A stretch of 64,000 nucleotides of DNA, taken from Clostridium estertheticum. Its GTDB lineage: Bacteria; Bacillota; Clostridia; Clostridiales; Clostridiaceae. Shown piece by piece: positions 37,404 through 47,529 of this stretch. The translations under genes and the position numbers were made by a program. Location of the stretch: contig NZ_CP086239.1 in NCBI RefSeq assembly GCF_026650985.1, positions 5,110,501 through 5,174,500 on the forward strand. Direction: 5' to 3'. Position 1 is the stretch's first letter; each line of letters opens with the position of its first letter. The notes below the pieces were generated by a model. It made no database searches. It saw only the letters and a program-made list of their open reading frames with translations, and had not been told where the DNA came from.

Positions 37404-37793
37404 CTAATTAACTTTATTTTTTGATAATTCTACTAGTGCACATCCTTCTATGGCTTGTATTCCATTTGTTTTGCAAAACTCAAGTATTTCAGAACTCCCA
37501 GCCCCTGGTTGAATGAGTACTTTATTTATTTTTAACTTGTGAGCTTCATTAAGAATTTTAATGCCTTTGTAGGGAGTAATACATAAATCTAATACTTCTA
37601 CATTGTAGGGTACATCGCTTAGATTGTTATAACAGACTTCATTTTCAATAGATGGATTTACACCGACCACATTAAATCCATCTGTTTTTAAAGAAAGTAA
37701 TATTTTATAAGCATATTTTGAAGGATTTAACACATCCCCAACCACAACCCAGTTTTTATAATTTAAAAGTTCATTTGCCTTCAATTTTATCAT
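37404..37793 (-). CDS. CoA-binding-domain protein (YccU-like)
   Basis: The 129 residues form a single Rossmann-like CoA_binding_2 domain: WVVVGDVLNPSKYAYKILLSL at the start (split as VVVGDVLNPSKYAYK), VVGVNPS, DLCITPYKGIKILNEAH, VLIQPGAGSSEI and EGCALVEL at the end. These are the family's conserved turns. The protein binds CoA or a related nucleotide; a function beyond that is unknown. The gene is followed by a metal hydrolase gene on the same strand. Confidence 0.88.
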   Translation of the reverse strand: MIKLKANELLNYKNWVVVGDVLNPSKYAYKILLSLKTDGFNVVGVNPSIENEVCYNNLSDVPYNVEVLDLCITPYKGIKILNEAHKLKINKVLIQPGAGSSEILEFCKTNGIQAIEGCALVELSKNKVN

Positions 37794-38057
37794 CTCCTAG
37801 TAAAATATAATATATATTTATTATTATTACCACAAGTAATTAGAATTATTTTAAATGATTTTAAGTATTAAAACCGCGCAATAAATAATATTGAGGTTAT
37901 TAAAGTCACATGTGGGCGTAATACATAAAGTTTTGTCTTATATAACCGATATAACAATTATAAAAGGTTTTAAGTTATTACATGTAATATGTAATGACGT
38001 GCGGAGAAAAGATTAAAACTATGTTAATAGGCAATAACTATGGAATGGGTGATAAAT

Positions 38058-40388
38058 ATGAAACTTTCAGCGAAATTATTTAGAATAGTATTATTAGTAA
38101 GTTTAATTTTAATTTGTTTTCTTTATCTAATTTCAAAATCATTTTTACTAAAGAGCTTCACTGATATGGAAATTGATAAAGCTTTTAAGGATACTAATGT
38201 TGTCCTTAATTATATTCAAAATGATCTGAATAATATAAATGATGTAAATTTAGATTATGCAAGATGGGATGAAACTTATAATTATATGAATAACAGAAAT
38301 AATAAGTATATAGAAGATAATTTTGACGATACAACTTCTATGGCTGGGGCAAAAATAAACTTTATTTTCATCACTGATAATCAGGGGAACATAGTTTATA
38401 AAAAAAATACGAAAGAGGACACAAAGGAAATGTTTACGTTGGCTTTTGCTAAAAATATAACCTCAAATATTTCTAAACTATTAAGTAATAATAATATAAA
38501 AAACGTTAAAGGAACTTTGTTATATGGTAAATACCCAATTTTAATATCTGCACAAAGAATTACAAAAGGTGGCGGTTTAGGACATAGCCCTGGTTTTTTG
38601 ATTTTCGCGAAATATTATGATAAAGAGGAAATGGATACGCTTAACCGAAATACTGGACTTAAAACAGAAATGGCGTATTATGATAAAGGCTTAATTTTAA
38701 ACAACGGTTTTATAAAAAGAGATGATTTTATAAGAAAAAATGAATTTGTTAAAGTAAGTAATGAAAAATTTATTATTGGTTATGGCTTAATTAACGATAT
38801 ATTTTCAAAACCTTCTTTTTTCGTGAAGATTACATCAGAAAGAAATATTTTTAAAAAGGCACAAAATACAATGGATTTCTACTTTTTAATTGTGTTTGCT
38901 GCTTTAATAATATTTTCTTTGAGTATTTTTATATTAATACATGTATTTGTTGTGAGAAAAATTAAAATTATAAACGAAGTAGTAGAGAATGTACATAATT
39001 ATTATGATGTATTTCCAAGCATAATCTTAAAAGGAAACGATGAAATCTCTGAACTTGGATCTAAATTTAACGATATGTTCCAAAGACTAAAAAAATCGGA
39101 TGAAACCATTGTATCACTTGCAAATTATGATGCTCTTACAGGGCTTACAAATAGAAAGAAATTGCTAGAGAACATTAGAGATTTGCTTAAAAATAAAAAT
39201 GAAAATTTAGCGGTCTTCTTTATAACTTTAGATAAATTCAAGGCTATAAATGAAAGTTTTGGTCATCAGGTAGGAGATATAGTTCTTGCAAAGGTGGCAG
39301 AGAGACTGGAGAATAATATCGCAAAATCAAAGGATATAGTAAGTAGAATCGGTGGGGATGAATTCATTGTAATTATAAGGAATTTAATTTCAACAGCAGG
39401 TGCAACAGAAATTGCAGAAAAAATTGTAAAAACATTAAGTGGCGCTTATATATATAATGACGAGTCACTATATATTGGTGCAAGCGTTGGTATTAGTTTA
39501 TTTCCACAGCACGGAAATGATGTGGATACTTTAATAAGAAATGCTGACTTAGCTATGTATGAAGTTAAAAACAGTGGAGGATGTGGGTATCGTCTATATA
39601 ACAACATCATGAATTATAATAATAGGCGCATGTTAGAAATGGAAAAAAACTTAAAAAGTGCTATTGAGAGGAATGAATTTATAACGTACTATCAACCTAT
39701 TATAGATTTAAAATTAATGGAAGTATTAAGTGCAGAATCTCTTATAAGGTGGAAATGTGGAGATAAAGTTATTCAACCTATAGAATTTATTCCAATAGCA
39801 AAGAAAATAGGTAAAATGGTAGAAATCGATAATTGGATGTTGCATAATGCTTGCGCTCAGTGTAAAAAATGGCAAAATTCAGGCTCAAAGTATTTTAGTA
39901 TATCCGTAAATACCTCATATAAACAATTAATACAAGCAAATTTCGTTCAATTAGTAATGAATATATGTCGTAATCAATCATTAGATCCTAAGTATTTAAA
40001 TCTTGAAATTACTGAGGATGAGGCTATGGAGGACATTGATTTAATAATAAAAGTCCTTTTTGAGTTAAAATCCAAAGGAATAAAAATTTCAATGGATGAT
40101 TTTGGCACAGGCTATTCATCTCTTAGTTGGTTAAGCAAACTTCCTATTGATACAATAAAAATAGATAGATCACTTATAATAAATTTAGACAATAACTCTA
40201 AAAATATAGCTATAATTAAATCTATATTAGCGGTTGCAGATAGTTTAGATATTAAAGTTATTGCAGAAGGAATTGAAACAGAAACGGAATTCCTTACATT
40301 AAAAGAACTTGGATGTCAGTATATTCAAGGGTATCTAATAGGAAAACCTATGATGGCCTGTGATTTCCAAAATGAGTTTATTAAATAA
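38058..40388 (+). CDS. CHASE4-HAMP-GGDEF-EAL c-di-GMP enzyme
   Basis: The 776-residue membrane protein has TM1 (about 7-27), an extracytoplasmic CHASE4 sensor (about 40-265; DYARWDETYNYM hallmark), TM2 (about 275-300), HAMP, GGDEF (RIGGDEF, about 431) and EAL. The GGDEF active site is intact, but the inhibitory RxxD site five residues before it reads KSKD. The EAL signature is ESL, with the catalytic Glu kept, and LEITE, DDFGTGYS and KIDRS are present. Both synthesis and breakdown of c-di-GMP are therefore possible. The ATG at 38058 follows GGGTGA. The ATG at 38040 would overlap that site. Confidence 0.92.
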   Translation: MKLSAKLFRIVLLVSLILICFLYLISKSFLLKSFTDMEIDKAFKDTNVVLNYIQNDLNNINDVNLDYARWDETYNYMNNRNNKYIEDNFDDTTSMAGAKINFIFITDNQGNIVYKKNTKEDTKEMFTLAFAKNITSNISKLLSNNNIKNVKGTLLYGKYPILISAQRITKGGGLGHSPGFLIFAKYYDKEEMDTLNRNTGLKTEMAYYDKGLILNNGFIKRDDFIRKNEFVKVSNEKFIIGYGLINDIFSKPSFFVKITSERNIFKKAQNTMDFYFLIVFAALIIFSLSIFILIHVFVVRKIKIINEVVENVHNYYDVFPSIILKGNDEISELGSKFNDMFQRLKKSDETIVSLANYDALTGLTNRKKLLENIRDLLKNKNENLAVFFITLDKFKAINESFGHQVGDIVLAKVAERLENNIAKSKDIVSRIGGDEFIVIIRNLISTAGATEIAEKIVKTLSGAYIYNDESLYIGASVGISLFPQHGNDVDTLIRNADLAMYEVKNSGGCGYRLYNNIMNYNNRRMLEMEKNLKSAIERNEFITYYQPIIDLKLMEVLSAESLIRWKCGDKVIQPIEFIPIAKKIGKMVEIDNWMLHNACAQCKKWQNSGSKYFSISVNTSYKQLIQANFVQLVMNICRNQSLDPKYLNLEITEDEAMEDIDLIIKVLFELKSKGIKISMDDFGTGYSSLSWLSKLPIDTIKIDRSLIINLDNNSKNIAIIKSILAVADSLDIKVIAEGIETETEFLTLKELGCQYIQGYLIGKPMMACDFQNEFIK

Positions 40389-40554
40389 TTTTTTGTGAAA
40401 AAACCTATCTTTTTATCATGTTTATACGATAATATAATTGTGAAGATTAGTTACGGGATATTAATCATGAAAATAGATATTATATAAATAAAAATAAACT
40501 TATGTATTAAAAATTTTTAAAAGTATTTAATTATATAAAATTGGGGGAAAAGAA

Positions 40555-41514
40555 ATGAAATTATTTAAAAACAGAGAGTCTGTTGTAATAGAAGGTAGAC
40601 TTAGTGAGCCTTCAGATGAAATAGTCCAAAAGGAAGTTCAGTTTCATAATGAAACTACAAGCTTTATTAAGGATATGAGTAAGTTGTTATCGGAAACTGT
40701 AAAGCAACACCATATTGTAGATAGTGATCATAATGTTTTGGGCGAACTTGCGGATAAAGTAAAAGTACATATGAATGAGATTTCTAACTTAACAAAAAAT
40801 ACTAATGCATTAACAGATAGCTTACACTTAGAAGGTGATAAACTTATTGAGATTACGGAGGATACAGTTAAGAAATCTTACGCGGGCAAAGTGGCTATTG
40901 AAGAAATGGTAACAATAATAAAATCTTTAGAAAAAGAGAATAAGACTACTACTGATAGTATAAATGAATTGGCTAGAAAATTTAGCCAAGTTAATGAGGT
41001 TGTTAAGTTAATAACCAGCATTGCAAGCCAAACGAATCTCTTAGCTTTAAATGCAGCAATTGAAGCAGCAAGAGCTGGAGAGCAGGGAAAAGGTTTTGCA
41101 GTAGTGGCAGGTGAGATAAAAAAACTGGCTGAAATGACGAAACAAAGCACTAAGGATATTTCAGACTTAATAGGAAGCATTGAGAATGAAACAAAGATAG
41201 TTCTAAATAATTCGGGTAAATCTAATGAGGTTATTGCTAAGGGAGTTCAAGCTTCTGATAATGCTGTGGAAAAAATAGAGGGTAGTCTATTTTCTGTAGC
41301 GAAAGTGGAACAAGAAGTAAAAGGTGTAATAGATATTTTAACAAATCAAAAACAACACATTGAAAATATGAGCAAAGAAATAATAGATGTTGATAAAATA
41401 TTAAAAATCACATCTGATGCTATAGTAAATCATATCGACGAAGCAAGTGTTGTAGAGAGGCAATTGGAGGAAACAAAAACACAGTTAAGTTCATATAGTA
41501 AAAAATTAATTTAG
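40555..41514 (+). CDS. Soluble methyl-accepting chemotaxis-like protein
   Basis: The 319 residues lack membrane helices. They contain the conserved MCP signalling hairpin ([25 protein letters not shown], seen as [20 protein letters not shown], about 160-180, then [15 protein letters not shown]) within long helices (about 45-319). The first ~40 residues are polar with no recognised sensor domain. It should signal to CheA/CheW in the cytoplasm, or regulate another pathway; no chemotaxis genes are nearby. It lies 166 bases after the c-di-GMP gene. GGGGGAAAAG precedes the ATG. Its stop codon overlaps the palindrome in the hcp promoter. Confidence 0.9.
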   Translation: MKLFKNRESVVIEGRLSEPSDEIVQKEVQFHNETTSFIKDMSKLLSETVKQHHIVDSDHNVLGELADKVKVHMNEISNLTKNTNALTDSLHLEGDKLIEITEDTVKKSYAGKVAIEEMVTIIKSLEKENKTTTDSINELARKFSQVNEVVKLITSIASQTNLLALNAAIEAARAGEQGKGFAVVAGEIKKLAEMTKQSTKDISDLIGSIENETKIVLNNSGKSNEVIAKGVQASDNAVEKIEGSLFSVAKVEQEVKGVIDILTNQKQHIENMSKEIIDVDKILKITSDAIVNHIDEASVVERQLEETKTQLSSYSKKLI

Positions 41515-41555
41515 TAACATATGTTACCGACAGCGGTGTTATAAGGCAGTATAAT
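41514..41555 (+). promoter_or_regulatory. hcp promoter with CRP/FNR-type palindrome
   Basis: GTAACATATGTTAC (41514-41527) is a perfect 14-base palindrome. TATAAT at 41550-41555 predicts a start near 41562, which puts the palindrome centre at about -41.5, the class II activator position for CRP/FNR proteins. From memory, HcpR-type regulators of clostridial hcp use GTAAC-N4-GTTAC sites. The geometry is seen; the regulator is inferred. Confidence 0.6.
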
Positions 41556-41614
41556 AACCTCATGAAGCAAGCACAAATAGTGTTTGCAAAAGAAAAAGTT
41601 GGAGGTCGAATTAT

Positions 41615-43333
41615 ATGTCTATGTTTTGTTATCAATGTCAAGAAGCAGCTAATTGCACCGGATGTACGGTAAAGGGAGTTTGTGGTAAGACTGAGAACCT
41701 CGCAAAGGCTCAGGATTTACTAATTTATATATCAAAAGGAATATCAATATACAGTGTACGTGCTAGAGAGAATGGTATAGTTAACAAAAAAGTTGATAAT
41801 TTTATAATGGAGAGTTTATTTGCAACTATAACAAATGCAAATTTTGATAGAAATATATTTATTAAAAGAATTAGAGAAGGTTTAAGTTTAAGAGAAGAAA
41901 TGAAAAATCAGATTCTTAAAGCCGGTGTTAAGTTAAGTGATAAAGGCGAAAATGCTAGCTGGCTTAAAAAGATATTTAATCTATTTGGATTTGGAACGGA
42001 AGAGGAATTAAACTTACCTGATGCAGCGGTTTGGTTTTCTAATGATTTAAAAGAATTTGATGAAAAAGCAGGTAAAGTAGGTGTACTTTCAACGGAAAAT
42101 GAGGATGTAAGATCTTTAAGAGAATTACTCATTTACGGACTTAAGGGTATTGCTGCATATGCTAAACATGCAGACAATCTTGGATACAACGACGATGGGC
42201 TTCACGCATTCACTCAAAAGGGGTTAGCTTCAACCTTGAATGATAATTTAAGTGTTGATGAACTTGTGGCTTTAGTACTAGAATGTGGTAAATATGGTGT
42301 GGATGCAATGGCGTTACTTGATAAGGCTAACACCACTAGTTACGGAAACCCTGAAATAACAAAAGTTAATATAGGAGTTAAAACTAAACCTGGTATATTA
42401 ATTAGTGGACATGATTTAAAAGATATGGAAGAGTTACTTAAACAAACTGAAGGAACTGGAATAGATATTTATACTCATAGTGAAATGCTTCCTGCAAATT
42501 ACTACCCTGCATTTAAAAAATACAAGCACTTAGTTGGAAATTACGGAAATGCATGGTGGAAACAGAACCAGGAATTTGAAAGCTTTAATGGACCAATACT
42601 TATGACTACGAATTGTATTGTAACTCCAAAGGCTTCTTATAAAGATAGAATATATACTACTGGAGTAACAGGTTTTCCGGGAGTTAAGCATATAGAAGAT
42701 GGAATAAATGGAAAAGCAAAAGATTTTTCTGCAATAATTAAGCAAGCTAAAAAATGCTCTGCACCTAAAGAAATTGAAAAAGGTGAAATAGTAGGAGGGT
42801 TTGCTCATAATCAAGTAATCGCTCTTGCAGATAAGATCGTAGACGCTGTTAAATCTGGAGCAATAAAGAGATTTTTCGTAATGGCGGGCTGTGATGGAAG
42901 AATGAAGAGTCGAGATTATTATACCGAGTTTGCCCAGAAGTTACCAAAAGATGCAGTTATACTTACAGCTGGATGTGCAAAATATAAATATAATAAATTG
43001 AATTTAGGTGATATTGGTGGAATCCCAAGAGTATTAGATGCAGGTCAATGTAATGACTCATACTCATTAGTAGTAATAGCACTTAAACTAAAAGAAGTAT
43101 TTGAATTAGATGATATAAACGAACTTCCTATTTCTTATAATATTGCATGGTACGAGCAAAAAGCAGTAATAGTACTACTTGCACTATTACATTTAGGGGT
43201 TAAAAATATTCATTTAGGACCAACACTTCCAGCATTTTTATCACCAGCTGTAGTAAAAGTATTGGTTGATAATTTTGGAATTGCTGGAATAAGTAATGCA
43301 GATGATGATATAAAAATGTTCATGGGAGCTTAA
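41615..43333 (+). CDS. hcp: Hybrid cluster protein (hydroxylamine/NO reductase)
   Basis: The 572-residue cytosolic protein opens with the cluster-binding cysteines C5, C8, C17 and C23 (C-x2-C-x8-C-x5-C, class I/II spacing). It carries the hybrid cluster ligands further on: [18 protein letters not shown] (about 330), [15 protein letters not shown] (about 450), and [10 protein letters not shown] (about 475). It reduces hydroxylamine in vitro and handles nitric oxide in anaerobes. GGAGGTCG precedes the ATG. Monocistronic, ended by a hairpin. The promoter palindrome suggests induction by nitrosative stress. Confidence 0.97.
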   Translation: MSMFCYQCQEAANCTGCTVKGVCGKTENLAKAQDLLIYISKGISIYSVRARENGIVNKKVDNFIMESLFATITNANFDRNIFIKRIREGLSLREEMKNQILKAGVKLSDKGENASWLKKIFNLFGFGTEEELNLPDAAVWFSNDLKEFDEKAGKVGVLSTENEDVRSLRELLIYGLKGIAAYAKHADNLGYNDDGLHAFTQKGLASTLNDNLSVDELVALVLECGKYGVDAMALLDKANTTSYGNPEITKVNIGVKTKPGILISGHDLKDMEELLKQTEGTGIDIYTHSEMLPANYYPAFKKYKHLVGNYGNAWWKQNQEFESFNGPILMTTNCIVTPKASYKDRIYTTGVTGFPGVKHIEDGINGKAKDFSAIIKQAKKCSAPKEIEKGEIVGGFAHNQVIALADKIVDAVKSGAIKRFFVMAGCDGRMKSRDYYTEFAQKLPKDAVILTAGCAKYKYNKLNLGDIGGIPRVLDAGQCNDSYSLVVIALKLKEVFELDDINELPISYNIAWYEQKAVIVLLALLHLGVKNIHLGPTLPAFLSPAVVKVLVDNFGIAGISNADDDIKMFMGA

Positions 43334-43386
43334 AACCTAGAATTAGTGTGGTTTAGAAATATTGCTTAGGAAATATTATTTGAAGA

Positions 43387-43412
43387 AGAGCTCAGAAATG
43401 GGCTCTTTTTTA
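43387..43412 (+). terminator. Terminator after hcp
   Basis: AGAGC and GCTCT arms (extended by CC/GG-type wobble) are followed by TTTTTT. Confidence 0.75.
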
Positions 43413-43499
43413 CTTACAATAAAAGCTGTAGGTATATTTTTAGATTTCTGTAGAACATTATATTAAAGATGTAAAAATATATTTAAGGAGGCAAAAAAA

Positions 43500-43760
43500 A
43501 TGTCAGTTAATGATAAGACTTATGAAATTATAATTACGCAGGAGGGTCTTGATACATATAGGGGCTCGAATATTAGTGCAAGTACTATGGGCGAATATTT
43601 AGGTATTAATAGCGTGATGACTGATTTTGAGTGGGATGAAGATATAAACAAAGGCGTAATTCTTTATGCCAAAGTTGTAGATGATATTGCCACTCAGGAT
43701 GCTTTAGATGAATTAGAAGAGGTTGAGTTTATTGAAAAGGTAGAGGAAAGTGAATTTTAA
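43500..43760 (+). CDS. Small acidic protein of unknown function
   Basis: I do not recognise a family. The 86 residues are strongly acidic, with repeated Glu/Asp in the last third (DALDELEEVEFIEKVEESEF). They contain a likely alpha/beta core (YEIIITQEGLDTY, GEYLGINSVMTDFEW, GVILYAKVVDDI). There is no membrane segment, signal peptide or cysteine. TTAAGGAGG is an excellent ribosome site nine bases before the ATG, so it is probably expressed. It is flanked by hairpins and looks monocistronic. Confidence 0.7.
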   Translation: MSVNDKTYEIIITQEGLDTYRGSNISASTMGEYLGINSVMTDFEWDEDINKGVILYAKVVDDIATQDALDELEEVEFIEKVEESEF

Positions 43761-43769
43761 TATAGATAA

Positions 43770-43820
43770 TTAGGGGCTGTCTCATATTAGAAATTATTTT
43801 CTATATTAGATAGCCTCTTG
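43770..43820 (+). terminator. Hairpin after the acidic-protein gene
   Basis: AGGGGCTGTCT and AGATAGCCTCT pair with G-U pairs, and inner TATTAGAAA/TTTTCTATA bases extend the stem. The U tract is weak. Confidence 0.6.
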
Positions 43821-43936
43821 TGCTACACTATATATACAAAGGAGAAATGAAAAGTATGAGAGGTTAATTCAAAAGGATGAATGATTGAATTAACTTATAA
43901 AGGAAGATTATTATATTACGAATGAGGAGGTGCTCA

Positions 43937-45496
43937 GTGAGAGAAAATTGGAAAAGCAGGAAAGGATTTATTTTTGCAGCAGCTGGAGCTGCAATTGGTT
44001 TAGGAAATTTATGGAGATTCCCATTCCAAGCTTATAAAAATGGAGGAGGAGCATTCCTTTTGCCATATTTTATAGCACTTATAACTTGCGCTATACCATT
44101 AATGATTATGGAGTACGCTTATGGTAGGAAAATCCGTGGAGGATCAGTAAAGGCATTTGCAAAATTAAAAAAGAAATTAGAAATCATTGGGTGGATTCAA
44201 GTAATGGTACCAATTATTGTTATGACGTATTACTCTACTATTATTGCTGTGGCTGTTGTCTTTATGTTTTTTTCGTTAGGACATGCATTTGGTATTATTA
44301 ACTGGCTGTCAAATCCAGGACCTATAATGGGCATGGTCACAGGAAGTGCGAAAAATGCATTAGATTTGGGTGCTGGTATTAGTATTTATATTTTAATAGC
44401 GGTTATTGTAGTCTGGATTTGCAACTGGCTGATTGTTAAAAAAGGGATTTCTGGCGGAATAGAAAAAATGTCGATGTTTTTTACACCTATGTTAATGGTC
44501 TTAATGATTATATTTATGATTAATGCAATAAATTTAGATGGTGCAGCAATAGGACTCGAAGCACTCTTCAAACCAGATTTCTCAAAAATATTAAATCCTA
44601 GTATCTGGGTTTCGGCTTATGCTCAAGTGTTTTTCTCAACAACCTTAGCTGTAGGTGTTATGATCGCATATGGTTCATATTTAAATGAAAAAGCAGATAT
44701 CGTAAACAGTGCGATTATAACAGTTTTAGCTAATGCAAGTTTTGATCTTATTGCAGGGGTTTTAGTATTCTCAACATTAGGTCATTTAGTAAATAGTATG
44801 GGTGTAAAATTCACATCATTTGGTACAGGTGCAGGTGTCGCATTTATGGCATTCCCAATTGCTATTTCAACAATGTCAACCAATATAGTGGTCCAAGGGT
44901 TATTAGGTTTCTTATTTTTCTTTTGTCTATTTATTGCAGGTTTATCATCTAGTATTTCAATGCTAGAATCATTTACAACTGCAGCTTTAGATAAATTTGA
45001 TATTTCTCGCGAAAAGCTTGTCTCAATTATTTCTATAGTTGGTTTTTGTGGCAGTGCATGTTTTGCAAGTTATGCAGGATTCAACTATATATTAGATATA
45101 GTTGATGCTTATGTAGGAAACATTGTAATAGCAGGACTTGGACTCGTAGAAGTTATTTTAATTAGTTATTTTTATGGAACTAGTAAACTTAGGCAGGAAG
45201 CAAATGCATATTCAGACTTCAAGGTTGGAATATGGTGGGATTATTTATTGAAATATTTTACACCATTATTACTTGGAGCGGTTGTGGTAACAAATATATT
45301 CAATTTAATTACTGAATTATTTAGTAAAAGCAAAGTTGAAATAGTTTCAAGTATTGTTTTTGGTTGGGGAACGGTACTCATAATGATAGGGGCATCAATT
45401 GTACTGTATAGAAAAAAATGGACTTCAAAATCACAAGAAGTGAAAAGTTTATTAACAAATAATGATGTAAATGAAGAGGACTCTATAAATAGATAA
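43937..45496 (+). CDS. Sodium-dependent amino acid transporter, NSS/SNF family
   Basis: The 519-residue protein has about 12 transmembrane helices and the NSS signature in helix 1 (GAAIGLGNLWRFPF, about 20-33), GGGAFLLPY, then conserved helix 6 and 8 segments (AQVFFSTTLAVG, FLFIAGLSSSISMLE). It should import an amino acid with Na+. The GTG at 43937 is the start: AGGAGGTG lies five bases upstream, whereas an ATG at 43922 would place that site inside the gene. A 42-residue MetS-like subunit gene follows after 14 bases, which points to the MetP/MetS type that imports methionine and alanine in Corynebacterium. Substrate here is inferred. Confidence 0.93.
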   Translation: MRENWKSRKGFIFAAAGAAIGLGNLWRFPFQAYKNGGGAFLLPYFIALITCAIPLMIMEYAYGRKIRGGSVKAFAKLKKKLEIIGWIQVMVPIIVMTYYSTIIAVAVVFMFFSLGHAFGIINWLSNPGPIMGMVTGSAKNALDLGAGISIYILIAVIVVWICNWLIVKKGISGGIEKMSMFFTPMLMVLMIIFMINAINLDGAAIGLEALFKPDFSKILNPSIWVSAYAQVFFSTTLAVGVMIAYGSYLNEKADIVNSAIITVLANASFDLIAGVLVFSTLGHLVNSMGVKFTSFGTGAGVAFMAFPIAISTMSTNIVVQGLLGFLFFFCLFIAGLSSSISMLESFTTAALDKFDISREKLVSIISIVGFCGSACFASYAGFNYILDIVDAYVGNIVIAGLGLVEVILISYFYGTSKLRQEANAYSDFKVGIWWDYLLKYFTPLLLGAVVVTNIFNLITELFSKSKVEIVSSIVFGWGTVLIMIGASIVLYRKKWTSKSQEVKSLLTNNDVNEEDSINR

Positions 45497-45510
45497 TTGG
45501 AGGGAGATTT

Positions 45511-45639
45511 ATGTCAACAAGTGCTATAGTAATGATGATAATTGGATGTGGAACAGTTTGGGGCGGAACGGTAGTTTCAATTGTTATTGCATTGACGGTG
45601 GAAAAGAAGAAAAATCTTAATAAAGAAGTTAAGTGGTAA
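45511..45639 (+). CDS. MetS-like small subunit of NSS transporter
   Basis: The 42 residues comprise a short N-terminus (MSTSAIVMMIIGCGTVWGG), one transmembrane helix with a GG turn (about 5-30) and a basic tail (VEKKKNLNKEVKW). The pattern matches the small subunits encoded behind NSS transporters. TTGGAGGGAG precedes the ATG, 14 bases after the transporter stop, so the two form an operon. In the Corynebacterium system both parts are needed for uptake. It is short enough to be overlooked. Confidence 0.88.
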   Translation: MSTSAIVMMIIGCGTVWGGTVVSIVIALTVEKKKNLNKEVKW

Positions 45640-45686
45640 AATTGGTACAAACAATAAATTTATTTTTTATTGCTTGTACCAATTTT
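45638..45686. terminator. Bidirectional terminator between metS-like gene and corA
   Basis: AAAATTGGTACAA and TTGTACCAATTTT form the outer stem, with CAATAAA/TTTATTG inside. It lies between convergent genes and overlaps the metS-like stop. Confidence 0.85.
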
Positions 45687-45689
45687 CTA

Positions 45690-46640
45690 TTATAACCATT
45701 TTTTCTTATTGAAATATATAATTTCACAAAAAGAAATGAAAAACATTATAAATATAGTAATAAAATAGCCGTATTTGTAATGTAACTCGGGCATATCTTG
45801 AAAATTCATTCCATAAATCCCTGTGATTATTGTAAGTGGCATCATAATAGTAGTAATTATTGTTAAGACTTTCATAACTTTATTCATGGAATTTGATAGT
45901 TGGGAAGAATAAAGCTCAAGGCAAGATGTAACCATTTCATGGTCAGATTCAATTAAATCATATATTCTAAGTGCATGGTCATATATATCAGTGAAATATA
46001 CTCTATATTTTTCAGTTATAATATCATCATGGCGAAGGAGAGTGTTTAAAACCTCTCGTAGTGGAGAAACGACTCGCCTAAGCTTAATTACAGTTTTTTT
46101 AATTTTCATAATATTGTTAAGTGTATCTTGAACAGGGTTGTTCATGGATTCTTCTTCTAAAATATTGATTTTCTCTTCTACTTTATCGGTTACAACAAAC
46201 AATTGGTCTATTGCATCATCAAGTATATTATATAAAACAAAATCACTTCCATTAGATACAATAGCGAGTCCATTGTTTATGTCATTCATAATCTTTTTTA
46301 TGGATCTATTTTCACCATAATGTATTGTTATAATATAATTCAAACTAATGTATATATATATATTGTTATAAGAAAAGGCATTGCTAACATTATTATCTGT
46401 TGTGGAAATGATTAAAAAGTGATAATCATTATAATCGTTTATTTTAGACCTTTTAGCTTTATGCATACAGTCTTCAATAGTGAGATGGTGGAAATTAAAT
46501 TTGTTTTTCAGAAATTTAAAATCATTAGCAGTTGGGTTACTAATATTAAGCCAAAACACTTCTTTTGTATCTGGATCTTCAGAAAATGCTTTTTCTAAGT
46601 CATTGAATTCATGTACTTTATTATTAATATATGTAATCAA
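45690..46640 (-). CDS. corA: CorA-family Mg2+/Co2+ transporter
   Basis: The 316 residues have a cytoplasmic funnel domain with long helices (about 1-245) and two C-terminal transmembrane helices. The YGMNF motif (about 276) follows the first helix (MPLTIITGIYGMNF), then FITIFIMFFISF and a basic KKK end. This is the pore signature of CorA channels, which work as pentamers. AGGGAGAG precedes the ATG. The acidic loop usual after GMN is short (QDMPELHYKYG), as in many Firmicutes. Monocistronic. Confidence 0.92.
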   Translation of the reverse strand: MITYINNKVHEFNDLEKAFSEDPDTKEVFWLNISNPTANDFKFLKNKFNFHHLTIEDCMHKAKRSKINDYNDYHFLIISTTDNNVSNAFSYNNIYIYISLNYIITIHYGENRSIKKIMNDINNGLAIVSNGSDFVLYNILDDAIDQLFVVTDKVEEKINILEEESMNNPVQDTLNNIMKIKKTVIKLRRVVSPLREVLNTLLRHDDIITEKYRVYFTDIYDHALRIYDLIESDHEMVTSCLELYSSQLSNSMNKVMKVLTIITTIMMPLTIITGIYGMNFQDMPELHYKYGYFITIFIMFFISFCEIIYFNKKKWL

Positions 46641-46781
46641 TAAAATCTCTCCCTTTAATGAAGTGTCGTTTATAGAAATATTAACTCAATTATATATTAC
46701 TATTGATATAGAATATATTATATATGGTAAAATAACAAATAGATATAATATAGAGTATATTTTCACGAAGGAGACTTAAAA

Positions 46782-47465
46782 ATGATTGAAATTATCGCAG
46801 CGACAATAGAGGATGTAAAAAGAATTGAAGAAAGTGGGGCTGATAGAATAGAGCTTATTAGTGCATTATCCGAAGGAGGTTTGACGCCCAGCTATTCTCT
46901 CATAAAAAGAGCAGTTCAAAGTGTTAAGATACCAGTAAATGTTATGATAAGACCACACGGAAAATCGTTTGTATATACAGATGAGGAAATTGAGCTTATG
47001 GTAGAAGATATTATAATTGCAAAAGAATTAAAGGTAAATGGTGTAGTATTTGGGGTTTTGAATAGAAAGAATGAGATATGTGCACCTTCTTTAGAGAAGC
47101 TTTTAAAAGCATGTGATGGCATTGATGTAACCTTTCATAGGGCTATCGATGAGCTGTTAGACCCGGTTAAAGGTATAGAGGTTTTAGCAAATTATGGCCA
47201 AATTAAAAACGTTCTTACATCAGGTGGAAAAGGGAATATACTTAAAAATATTCCAGTTATCAAAAATATGGTAGAGAAATCAAAACATATTAATGTGATA
47301 GTTGGGGGCGGCTTAAATGCTCGAAATATTAAAGATATTATAGAGAAAACAAAGGCACCTGCGTATCATTTTGGAACTGCAGTAAGAAATGATAAATCAG
47401 TATTTGGAGAAATAAATATTGATAGTTTAAGAATATTTGTTAATACTATTAGCAAACAGAAATAG
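46782..47465 (+). CDS. cutC: CutC family protein
   Basis: The 227-residue TIM-barrel protein carries the CutC landmarks GADRIELISALSEGGLTPSYS (split as GADRIELI and SEGGLTPS), IPVNVMIRPH, VNGVVFGVLN, VTFHRAIDEL, LTSGGK and YHFGTAVR. It was named for copper homeostasis, but a copper role is unproven in most bacteria. It is cytosolic. GAAGGAG lies eight bases before the ATG. Normal length is about 240. Monocistronic. Confidence 0.93.
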   Translation: MIEIIAATIEDVKRIEESGADRIELISALSEGGLTPSYSLIKRAVQSVKIPVNVMIRPHGKSFVYTDEEIELMVEDIIIAKELKVNGVVFGVLNRKNEICAPSLEKLLKACDGIDVTFHRAIDELLDPVKGIEVLANYGQIKNVLTSGGKGNILKNIPVIKNMVEKSKHINVIVGGGLNARNIKDIIEKTKAPAYHFGTAVRNDKSVFGEINIDSLRIFVNTISKQK

Positions 47466-47529
47466 GTAACTACGTTACCAACCTCTGGCTACTAATAACA
47501 TATAACTACTTACTAATTTGCAAGTGCTT

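Noticed and set aside
47465-47479. GGTAAC-TAC-GTTACC inverted repeat after cutC, similar to the hcp palindrome
   Set aside because: The spacer is three bases rather than four, it overlaps the cutC stop codon, and no plus-strand gene follows within promoter distance. I do not count it as a second site for the same regulator.
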